Part shown: positions 6,178 through 13,301 of the stretch, in pieces
Layout: every line of letters begins with the position of its first letter
Numbering within the stretch: the first letter of the stretch is position 1
Source of the DNA: a virus
Direction: 5' to 3' (one strand)
Virus record (IMG/VR): IMGVR_UViG_3300030116_002175
Coordinates: 1 to 27,220 of that record
Length of the DNA stretch: 27,220 bases
Translations under genes and position numbers: made by a program
Notes under the pieces: model-generated
Told to the model about the DNA's origin: nothing
What the model saw: the letters and a program-made list of their open reading frames with translations, nothing else
Databases searched by the model: none

Positions 6178-6457
6178 TATTAATGTGTCAGAATTAGGAA
6201 ATGTTATTGTAAAAACCTCAGAAAAAGGTGGATTAAACAATGAACAAATAGCTGATTTAGCTGTTGATAAGATCGCTAGTATATCAGATGACGCTCCCTC
6301 ACATTTAAAAGAACAAGCTAAATTGTTTAGAGAACAACTCAAAGGAATCATCCATCATTATATACTCTTGGCAAGAAAGGAAGAGCGTGCTAGTATTATT
6401 CAAGTCTTGCGATCAAGTGGTCACAAGGAAATGGCTGAATATATAAGGAGACTCTAA
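6170..6457 (+). CDS. Small helical phage protein, 95 aa
   Basis: The start at ATG 6170 is chosen because GAGGAGG (6154-6160) lies nine bases upstream. A longer in-frame extension to 6104 would overlap the previous gene by 74 bases without a Shine-Dalgarno. The product is predicted helical: GGLNNEQIADLAVDKIASIS, then KLFREQLKGIIHHYILLARK and EERASIIQVLRSSGHKEMAE. I recall similar short proteins in head-tail blocks of many podoviruses, with no known function; a small neck, scaffold or assembly factor is possible. There is no membrane segment. Confidence 0.65.
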   Translation: MFNINVSELGNVIVKTSEKGGLNNEQIADLAVDKIASISDDAPSHLKEQAKLFREQLKGIIHHYILLARKEERASIIQVLRSSGHKEMAEYIRRL

Positions 6458-6458
6458 T

Positions 6459-6914
6459 ATGGCTATAACACAAGCAATGTGTACTTCCTTCAAAAAAGAG
6501 TTATTAGAAGGTGTACACAATTTCAAAAACTCTGGTGGAGACACTTTTAAATTAGCACTATTTGCAGAAGGCAGTGGTGGTAAATCATCAACAACTGCAA
6601 CATTAGGTGCAACAACGACGGCACTGGTAACAACTGGTGAAGTGGCATCAAGTGGTACATATGCAACTGGTGGTGGATCTTTAACTAGAGTAGATCCAAG
6701 CACATCTGGTACAACTGCTATTACAGATTTTGCTGATCTAAGTTTTACAACTGCAACAATTACAGCAATGGGAGCTCTAATTTATAATAGCTCTGATAGT
6801 AACAAAGCAGTTGCTGTTCTAGATTTTACATCTAATAAAACATCAACAGCAGGAACGTTTACAATACAATTCCCAACAGCAGACGCATCAAACGCTATTA
6901 TTAGAATAGCCTAA
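6459..6914 (+). CDS. Conserved virion structural protein, 151 aa
   Basis: AAGGAG (6445-6450) precedes ATG 6459. The opening AITQAMCTSFKKELLEGVHN is a hallmark I recall from a very common marine phage protein, as is the C-terminal FTIQFPTADASNAIIRIA. Between them is a beta-rich section with YATGGGSLTRVDPSTSGT and ITAMGALIYNSSDSNKAVAV. It is always found beside fibre genes in my memory and is probably a tail or fibre-associated virion component. No enzymatic motif is present. The next gene starts 14 bases downstream. Confidence 0.72.
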   Translation: MAITQAMCTSFKKELLEGVHNFKNSGGDTFKLALFAEGSGGKSSTTATLGATTTALVTTGEVASSGTYATGGGSLTRVDPSTSGTTAITDFADLSFTTATITAMGALIYNSSDSNKAVAVLDFTSNKTSTAGTFTIQFPTADASNAIIRIA

Positions 6915-6928
6915 CAAAAGGCTAACCA

Positions 6929-8398
6929 ATGGCGAACATTACTGGTTGGGGTAGAGGCACATGGGGTGAAGGAGCTTGGAACGCTCCTTTAGCCGTTGAA
7001 GTTACTGGTGTTGCAGGAACTACAGCACTAGGTAATGAAGTAGCTTTTGCAAACATTACTGTTGTTGAAACTGGTTTAGCTGGAACTTCAGCATTAGGAA
7101 ATACAGTTGAGACGGGAACTGCTAAAGTCACTCCAACTGGAGTTGCTGGTACTTCAGCACTAGGCAACGAAGTTTCTTTTACAAATGTTGTTGTAGTTGA
7201 AACTGGACTTCAAGGAACAACTGCATTAGGTAATGTTGTTCTAGACGGCAATGCTGTTGCAGTTGTGACGGGAGTCGCTGGAACTGGTGCAGTAGGAAAC
7301 ACAACCGAAACTGGTACTGGCGTCATTTCTGTTACTAATGTAGCTGGAACAACTGCATTAGGTACTGCTCAAGCCTTTCCAGAATTTGTTGTAGATGTGA
7401 CAAATGTCGCTGGCACTGGTGCAGTGGGAAATGTTTCTATATCTGGAACGTGTTCTTTTTCCGTTACTGGTGTTGCAGGGACTACTGCGTTAGGTGAAGA
7501 GGGAACATCGGCTGGCTCTCTAGTTGTAGAGACTGGACTGTCTGCAACTGGTTCTATAGGAACTGTAACTATCCTTCCATCAATAGAAGTCGTACCAACT
7601 GGTGCATCAAGCACTGGTGCTATTGGTGATGCTCTTGGGGCTGGAGGAGCACAAGTTGTTGAAGATGGATTAACTGGCACTGTTAATATTGGTGATGAAG
7701 CTGTTAGTGGTGGAGCAACTGTTTCTGTAACTGGTGTGACTGGCACTGGTGGTATTGATACAGACTCAACATTAGTTACATTTATTGTTACAGTCGTAGG
7801 TGGTAATCCTTCTAACCACCCTTACTATAATCAAGGTTCAACAAACAAGTATGCTATTGGTGGTAGCACAGCCACTGCTGATGTAGTCCTGACATTAATA
7901 GAGGGCAGAACTTATAGGTTTGATCAATCAGATAGTACAAATAGTGGTCATCCTATAGCTATTTATGAAGATGCTGATAAAACAACACAATACACAAGTG
8001 GTGTAACTACAAACGGAACTGCTGGAACTGCTGGAGCTTATACTGAAATAACAGTGCCAATAGGTGCTCCAACATTGTTTTATCAATGCACTAATCATGC
8101 TCTCATGGGAGCACAACTTAATACTGAAAGTGCCACTGGTACTGTCGTGACGGGAACATGTACTTTTGCTACGACTGGGGTTTCAGGCACAACAACACTA
8201 GGAGAGGAAACAGTTGATTTAACTTTACTTGTTTCAGTTTCAAGTGTTTCTGCATTAAATCAGATTGGAACACTTGCCATAATACCTGAATCTGTGGTAT
8301 CTTTAACGGGAGTTAGTGCTACTGGTGGTACTGGCGAGGAATTGATCTACAGTTTAATCGTTCCTAATCAAACAGCTAATTGGCAAGAGGTGGCATAA
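6929..8398 (+). CDS. Fibre protein of 22-residue repeats with an inserted cupredoxin-like domain, 489 aa
   Basis: The N-terminus GWGRGTWGEGAWN (6-18) is followed by twelve repeats of the type TGVAGTTALG at residues 26, 48, 70, 92, 114, 136, 158, 180, 202, 224, 246 and 268, a perfect 22-residue period. Residues about 286-400 are a different domain: HPYYNQGSTNKYAI, then YRFDQSDSTNSGHP and LFYQCTNHALMG. Its His341, Cys387, His390 and Met393 reproduce the type-1 copper ligand set of cupredoxins (His ... Cys-x2-His-x2-Met). Three more repeats follow at 416, 438 and 460. The protein is probably a trimeric beta fibre on the tail. Copper binding is inferred, not shown. The Shine-Dalgarno is weak (AAAAGG). 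Confidence 0.75.
   Translation: MANITGWGRGTWGEGAWNAPLAVEVTGVAGTTALGNEVAFANITVVETGLAGTSALGNTVETGTAKVTPTGVAGTSALGNEVSFTNVVVVETGLQGTTALGNVVLDGNAVAVVTGVAGTGAVGNTTETGTGVISVTNVAGTTALGTAQAFPEFVVDVTNVAGTGAVGNVSISGTCSFSVTGVAGTTALGEEGTSAGSLVVETGLSATGSIGTVTILPSIEVVPTGASSTGAIGDALGAGGAQVVEDGLTGTVNIGDEAVSGGATVSVTGVTGTGGIDTDSTLVTFIVTVVGGNPSNHPYYNQGSTNKYAIGGSTATADVVLTLIEGRTYRFDQSDSTNSGHPIAIYEDADKTTQYTSGVTTNGTAGTAGAYTEITVPIGAPTLFYQCTNHALMGAQLNTESATGTVVTGTCTFATTGVSGTTTLGEETVDLTLLVSVSSVSALNQIGTLAIIPESVVSLTGVSATGGTGEELIYSLIVPNQTANWQEVA
7004..7759 (+). repeat. Twelve 66-bp coding repeats (22-aa period)
   Basis: Each unit encodes TG(V/L)xGTxx(L/V/I)G at the same register for twelve units. Units 1-2 and 3-4 are also similar as pairs (NEVAFANITVVE against NEVSFTNVVVVE), which suggests an earlier 132-bp duplication. 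Later units diverge (TGASSTGAIG, DGLTGTVNIG). The repeats are coding, not a CRISPR array. Confidence 0.9.
8174..8335 (+). repeat. Three further 66-bp coding repeats after the inserted domain
   Basis: TGVSGTTTLG, SSVSALNQIG and TGVSATGGTG occur at residues 416, 438 and 460 of the fibre, again 22 residues apart. They resume the repeat family after the cupredoxin-like domain. Confidence 0.8.
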
Positions 8399-9666
8399 TG
8401 GCAGAATATACTAATAATCTTAGGTTAAAAGAAATAGCAACTGGTGCTGAATCGGGAACATGGGGTACATCAACTAATACAAACTTAGAACTAATAGGTG
8501 AAGCATTAGGTTTTGCTACTGTAAATATATCCTCTGATGCTGATCAAACAGAAACTATTGCGGATGCTTCCTCAGATAATGCTAGGGCTTTGTACATTAA
8601 AGTTACTTCTACTAGCTTATCAGCTACTAGAACTTTAACCATTGCACCTACTACCGTAAAAAGAGTGCATATTATAGAGAATGCAACGACTGGTAGCCAA
8701 GATATAACCATAAAACAAGGATCAAATGATGCGGCTGATAAAGTTACTATTCCAAATGGAAAAACAAAAGTTGTTTATCTAGATGGTAATAGTTCTTCAG
8801 CAAAAGTTGTCGATGCTTTTGCACATTTATCAGCTCCAGATATAACAGTAGATGATGATTTAATCGTAGGAGATAATGTAACCCTTAAATCAGATAGTGC
8901 TGTATTGGGGTTTGGTGCTGATACAGATACTACACTTACCCATACTGATGGCACGGGACTAACACTAAATAGCACAAACAAATTAACCTTTGGAGATGTT
9001 GCAAGTTTTGTTCAACAATCATCAGATGGTGTTTTGAGAATAGATGGCGAAGCAACTATAGACATGAACGCTTCTACTGCCGTTACAGTTAGTAATGATC
9101 TTAAACTAGATAGTGATTCAGCAGTCTTAGGGTTCGGTGCTGATAATGACGTTACATTAACTCATGTAGCAGATAGTGCTTTACTTTTAAATGATGCTAT
9201 CAAAATGACTTTTAGAGATAGTGCCTTGTCCGTAAGTTCTAGCACTGATGGACAATTAGATATTGATGCAGATACAGAGTGTGAGATTACTGCACCAACA
9301 ATAGACTTAACTGCTTCAACTAAAGTTACGGTCAGTAACGATGTTGAAGTTACTGGTAGATCCGTTGGCGTGACAGTAACGGCAGAGAACGATGGTAGTT
9401 TTGATTTAGCAGTAGGTAATGATTTTACTTGCACTACCAGTGGTAATACAGAGATTACATTTAGTAATGCCAAAGCTGGACAATCTGGAAATATAAAATT
9501 TGTAAATGCTAGTGATCATACTATAACAGCAAATGCACTAGTAGCGATAAATGCAGATGTTCTTACTACGATATCAGCAAGTGGCACATATCATTTGGCA
9601 TACTATGTTACGGCAGATAGTGGTAATGATACAATATTAGTATCTGCATCGGCGGCTCTTACATAA
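8398..9666 (+). CDS. Tail fibre protein, 422 aa
   Basis: The ATG at 8398 overlaps the preceding TAA by one base and has AGAGGTGG (8385-8392) upstream; a longer TTG start at 8380 lies before this ribosome site and is not preferred. The N-terminus, NNLRLKEIATGAESGTWGTS then NTNLELIGEAL, is a familiar attachment-type start of marine phage fibres. The shaft is beta-repetitive, with two copies of an LGFGAD(T/N)DxTLTH block (encoded near 8884-8979 and 9100-9195) and (S)SSTDGQLDIDADTECEI. The C-terminus (residues about 330-422) looks like a globular tip. It likely forms a trimeric side fibre or spike for receptor recognition. Confidence 0.75.
   Translation: MAEYTNNLRLKEIATGAESGTWGTSTNTNLELIGEALGFATVNISSDADQTETIADASSDNARALYIKVTSTSLSATRTLTIAPTTVKRVHIIENATTGSQDITIKQGSNDAADKVTIPNGKTKVVYLDGNSSSAKVVDAFAHLSAPDITVDDDLIVGDNVTLKSDSAVLGFGADTDTTLTHTDGTGLTLNSTNKLTFGDVASFVQQSSDGVLRIDGEATIDMNASTAVTVSNDLKLDSDSAVLGFGADNDVTLTHVADSALLLNDAIKMTFRDSALSVSSSTDGQLDIDADTECEITAPTIDLTASTKVTVSNDVEVTGRSVGVTVTAENDGSFDLAVGNDFTCTTSGNTEITFSNAKAGQSGNIKFVNASDHTITANALVAINADVLTTISASGTYHLAYYVTADSGNDTILVSASAALT
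8884..9195 (+). repeat. Two diverged copies of an LGFGAD-type fibre repeat
   Basis: The DNA from about 8884 and from about 9100 shares the pattern CTTAAA...GATAGTG...GGGTT(T/C)GGTGCTGAT and encodes LGFGADTDTTLTH and LGFGADNDVTLTH, about 216 bases apart. The copies are diverged beyond their cores. Confidence 0.6.
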
Positions 9667-9675
9667 GGAAAGTTA

Positions 9676-12147
9676 ATGAGTTTAGTTAAAGCAAATGGTG
9701 CAGGAGAGGTAAGCACAGGTTTTTACGACTATGAAATACAAAATAGTATGTTGTTCAATGGAAGTGGTGGTTTAAGATTTAACTCTGCCGAAGCACAGAC
9801 AAGCTATTGGAATTTATCTGTTTGGATCAAAAGACATAAGCTAGGTGGCAACTACTCAACAATTATGTCTGCAACAAATTATGGTAGCACATATCAAACC
9901 GACGTAATAGGCTTTGGCTCTGCAAACACGATGTATAGTATTAGAGGTTCAAACGCAAATTCTTTTACTGGTAATAGTGGCACTGCTAAAGTACGAGATA
10001 CAAGTAATTGGTATCATTATTGTTTAAGAAATAGTGGTGGTACAGTTACAAGATGGTTGAATGGTGTGCAAGATAGCAGTTATAGTATAAGTGGTACATT
10101 TATTGGAATAGGCAGAAGTGGTAATCACGATATAGGTGCTTATGGTGGTAGTTCAGCAAGTTATAATAATAATTTTTCATTAGCTGATTTTTATTTTATA
10201 AATGACTCTAGTTTTGGTGCAGATGATGTTTATGATTACACACAGTTTGCTGAATTTAAAAATGGTGTACTTGTGCCTAAGAAAAACTCTTTGACTGCCG
10301 CTCAAATAGGTGATGGTGGTTTTTTCTTACAATTTCAACAAACTGGAGGTAGTGCAGATTCAAGTGGCATAGGAGCAGACACTTCTGGTAATGATCATCA
10401 TCTTTCTGTTATAGGTACAGTATCAGATCATTGTAAAGCAAGATTAGATACTCCAACAAATAATTGGTGTACTTTAGACCCAAATTTTAGAGCAGTGACA
10501 GCAAACACTTTATCTGAGGGGAATGGTAAATGTGTTACAAGTACAAGTGGTCGTTCTTATAATGCTGGTACTTTTAGAATGACAACTGGTAAATGGTATT
10601 GGGAGTTTAGACCAGATGCAAATTCTGGTGGTATGGGTGTCGCTAAAATTAATGGCACAGATGGTAGTGGTGCTTATCAGTCAGCAACAAGTACAAGTAC
10701 AAGCACAAATACTACAGATTATTATTATGGTGAAACAAACTGGGCTATGTATGGTGATGGCATAGTTCATAACGCAAGTTATGTAGGTGGCACTTCAAGT
10801 GGTATGGGTAGTCCTAGTTATCCACAAATATGGGGGATAGGTATAGATTTAGATTCTGACCCACAAACAATTACTTATTACATAGATGGTAGCTCTGTTG
10901 GAAGTGCAAGTTTAGACTCTGGATATGATTACATACCCATCGTTGGAGATGGTAGTGGAGGTGTAAGTAGAACAATACACATAAATTTTGGTCAAAACCC
11001 AACATTTAATGGTAACGAAACTGCTGGAACAAATTCAGATGCTAATGGTCATGGTTTGTTCCATGACTCTGTCCCTTCTGGGTATCTTGCTTTGTGTTCA
11101 GCTAATCAGCCAACATTAACTATCGGTCCAGCACAATCATCTGATGCAGGTGATTTCTTTAACACAGTTACCTACACTGGTAATGCTAGTACAAATGCAA
11201 TAACTGGTGTTGGTTTTAAACCAGATTGGGTTTGGTCAAAAAGAAGAAATTCAAGTGCTTCTCATAACTTTTGGGATTCATCAAGAGGAACAACTAAATT
11301 ACTATTTCCAGATGCAGGATCAGTTCAAGAGCAAACAGTATCTGGACTTACGTCATTTGATGTTGATGGTTTTACTATGGGTTCAGAAGTAACTTATTCT
11401 TCTAATATTAATGGTTCAACTTATGTAGCATGGTGTTGGAAAATAAATGCTGGGACAACTGCCACTAATACAGAAGGCTCTTTATCATGCACTGTACAAG
11501 CAAACACAACTGCAGGAATTAGTATTGTAACTTGGGATGGTGATGGTAATACTTCAGTGACATTAGGGCATGGACTTGAAAAGAAACCACAGTTAATAAT
11601 TTATATGGGAAGAGAAAATACCTTTGAGCACCCCACTTGGTATCAAACATTTGGGACTTCTACTGGTTCGTTTATTAGCACAAATAATCAGCCTGGATCG
11701 TTTGCTAGAGTAACGTCAGAACCTACAGATACTGTAATTCCTAATGCTGAGAAAAATTATACAAACGTAAGTGGTGAAAAAGATATTGCCTATGTCTTTC
11801 ATAGTGTTGAGGGATATTCTAGAATTGGAGCTTATCGTGGTAACGGATCATCAGATGGTTCATATGTCTATCTTGGTTTTAGACCTGCTTGGATAATGTT
11901 TAAACGAATTAATGCTTCAGATAATTGGGCAATATATGATGTTGTTAGAGATACATATAATCCATTGGATAGTTATTTATATGCTGACCTTTCTCAAGGT
12001 GAAGCTACATTCAGCACAGCAGTATTGGATGCAACCAGTAATGGTTTTAAGTGGAGAGGTGCAGTGAATTTCGGCAATAACAGTAGTGGTACGTATCTGT
12101 ATATGGCTTTTGCAGAACAGCCATTTAAATTTAGTAATTCAAGATAG
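9676..12147 (+). CDS. Multidomain tail adhesin: LamG-like lectin, SPRY-like domain, GFKPDWVW repeats, 823 aa
   Basis: AAGGA (9665-9669) precedes the ATG. Residues about 25-200 look like a concanavalin/LamG-type jelly roll (LSVWIKRHKLGG, then WYHYCLRNSGGTVTRWLNGV). Residues about 276-445 resemble a SPRY domain (GKWYWEFRPDANSGGMGV, then WGIGIDLDSDPQTITYYIDG). From about residue 500 three related modules follow: GFKPDWVWSKRR (near 513), KKPQLIIYMGRENT (near 636) and GFRPAWIMFKRI (near 734), ending MAFAEQPFKFSNSR. The last part matches what I recall of a domain common in marine phage tail proteins (possibly DUF7483, unverified). It should be the main receptor-binding spike. No depolymerase active site is obvious. 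Confidence 0.75.
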   Translation: MSLVKANGAGEVSTGFYDYEIQNSMLFNGSGGLRFNSAEAQTSYWNLSVWIKRHKLGGNYSTIMSATNYGSTYQTDVIGFGSANTMYSIRGSNANSFTGNSGTAKVRDTSNWYHYCLRNSGGTVTRWLNGVQDSSYSISGTFIGIGRSGNHDIGAYGGSSASYNNNFSLADFYFINDSSFGADDVYDYTQFAEFKNGVLVPKKNSLTAAQIGDGGFFLQFQQTGGSADSSGIGADTSGNDHHLSVIGTVSDHCKARLDTPTNNWCTLDPNFRAVTANTLSEGNGKCVTSTSGRSYNAGTFRMTTGKWYWEFRPDANSGGMGVAKINGTDGSGAYQSATSTSTSTNTTDYYYGETNWAMYGDGIVHNASYVGGTSSGMGSPSYPQIWGIGIDLDSDPQTITYYIDGSSVGSASLDSGYDYIPIVGDGSGGVSRTIHINFGQNPTFNGNETAGTNSDANGHGLFHDSVPSGYLALCSANQPTLTIGPAQSSDAGDFFNTVTYTGNASTNAITGVGFKPDWVWSKRRNSSASHNFWDSSRGTTKLLFPDAGSVQEQTVSGLTSFDVDGFTMGSEVTYSSNINGSTYVAWCWKINAGTTATNTEGSLSCTVQANTTAGISIVTWDGDGNTSVTLGHGLEKKPQLIIYMGRENTFEHPTWYQTFGTSTGSFISTNNQPGSFARVTSEPTDTVIPNAEKNYTNVSGEKDIAYVFHSVEGYSRIGAYRGNGSSDGSYVYLGFRPAWIMFKRINASDNWAIYDVVRDTYNPLDSYLYADLSQGEATFSTAVLDATSNGFKWRGAVNFGNNSSGTYLYMAFAEQPFKFSNSR

Positions 12148-12156
12148 GAGAAAAAA

Positions 12157-12732
12157 ATGCCTTGGAAAAAATCTGATGGAACTTATATCAAAGAGGGCAA
12201 AGGATGGGTAGGTGTTGACGGCACTAAATTCCCTAGCGTTTGGAGAAGATTTACAGATGATGAACTAAAAAAATTTGGATTAACATGGGAAGATCCTCCA
12301 AAAGCCTCTGAGCCTTATGATGATAAATTTTATTCTGGTAGAAAAACAGATGGTTCATTAATTGAAAGAAGTCTCACTGATGTAAAAGTTGTTGATGGAA
12401 ACGGCAAGGAAGTAATAGATCATCAAACTGGTAAACAAATGATTGAACTTGGCTTAAAATCTATTTGGGTTGCACAAACAAAAGAAACAGCACAAACAAA
12501 ATTAAGCAAGTACGATTGGATGATAACTCGTAAAGCAGAAAAAGGTACAGCAATACCTTCTAACATTACAACTTATAGAGATGCCATAAGAACAAAGTGT
12601 GCTTCTATTGAAACAAGCATAAATAATTGTAGTAATCATGCAGATTTTATGAAGTTATTTGATGTACCCTTGGACAGTGAGGGTCAACCAACTGGTAATG
12701 CACCTATATATGATTTTCCAGATGAGATTTAA
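12157..12732 (+). CDS. Probable tail fibre assembly/chaperone-like protein, 191 aa
   Basis: AGGAG (12146-12150) overlaps the preceding stop and precedes the ATG by six bases. The N-terminal half reads KSDGTYIKEGKGWVGVDGTK, then FPSVWRRFTDDELKKFGLTW. The C-terminal half contains KYDWMITRKAEKGTAIPSNI and a helical RDAIRTKCASIETSINNCSN. The 'YDW...TR..E....IP..I..YR..IR' pattern is what I associate with the DUF4376/tail-fibre assembly family. Those proteins lie directly downstream of a receptor-binding gene, as here, and help it fold or attach. It could instead be a minor virion component. Confidence 0.62.
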   Translation: MPWKKSDGTYIKEGKGWVGVDGTKFPSVWRRFTDDELKKFGLTWEDPPKASEPYDDKFYSGRKTDGSLIERSLTDVKVVDGNGKEVIDHQTGKQMIELGLKSIWVAQTKETAQTKLSKYDWMITRKAEKGTAIPSNITTYRDAIRTKCASIETSINNCSNHADFMKLFDVPLDSEGQPTGNAPIYDFPDEI

Positions 12733-12734
12733 TC

Positions 12735-13301
12735 GTGCCAATAACATCTCTAAAGTTTAGACCAGGAATAAATAAAGAGACAACATCTTATTCAAACAAA
12801 GGTGGTTGGAATGATTGTGATAAAGTCCGCTTTCGTTTTGGTTACCCTGAAAAACTTGGTGGTTGGGAAAAATACGCAAACGCAACTTTTTTAGGCACTT
12901 CACGATCATTACATACATGGGCTAATCTTGAAGGTAATAAATATTTAGGAATAGGTACAGAACTTAAATTTTATATAGAAGAATCACAAACGTATAGAGA
13001 CATTACTCCTATTAGGAGAAAAGTCGTTGGTGATGAAGTTGTATTAAGTTTAAACAGAGAAACAGTAGCTTTTGCTGTATCGGGTGTTTCAGCAACATTA
13101 GGATTTACTGGTGTTACAGTTAATGCTCAAAGTAATGACACACTAGCTCCAGTAGTGTTAGAATCTGGTGTGAGTGGAACTGGTGAAGTAGGAACAGTTA
13201 CATTTGATTTAAGCACATCAGGACTAATCGCATCACTCGGTGATGTTACGGTGCTAGTGCCAACAAGTATAACAGTCACTGACTTTAGGGATGAGTCATA
13301 A
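12735..13301 (+). CDS. N-terminal part of a split P22 gp10-like tail stabilisation protein, with repeat module, 188 aa
   Basis: A GTG start at 12735 gives PITSLKFRPGINKETTSYSN, then GGWNDCDKVRFRFGYPEKLG, which I recognise as the N-terminus of the phage stabilisation (gp10-like) proteins of marine podoviruses. Those continue in one chain into the product of the next gene. Here, after DITPIRR, the protein departs into three repeat-type segments (GVSATLGFTGVTV, GVSGTGEVGTVTF, GLIASLGDVTV; residues 116-173) like those of the fibre at 6929-8398, and stops at 13299-13301. The next gene is in another frame and starts in a TAATG overlap. It is likely a real two-gene arrangement with translational coupling, though an indel cannot be excluded. 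Confidence 0.7.
   Translation: MPITSLKFRPGINKETTSYSNKGGWNDCDKVRFRFGYPEKLGGWEKYANATFLGTSRSLHTWANLEGNKYLGIGTELKFYIEESQTYRDITPIRRKVVGDEVVLSLNRETVAFAVSGVSATLGFTGVTVNAQSNDTLAPVVLESGVSGTGEVGTVTFDLSTSGLIASLGDVTVLVPTSITVTDFRDES

Noticed and set aside
7004-7759. Regular 66-bp spacing suggestive of a CRISPR array
   Set aside because: The repeats are imperfect, continuously coding with one frame, and encode a 22-residue protein period.
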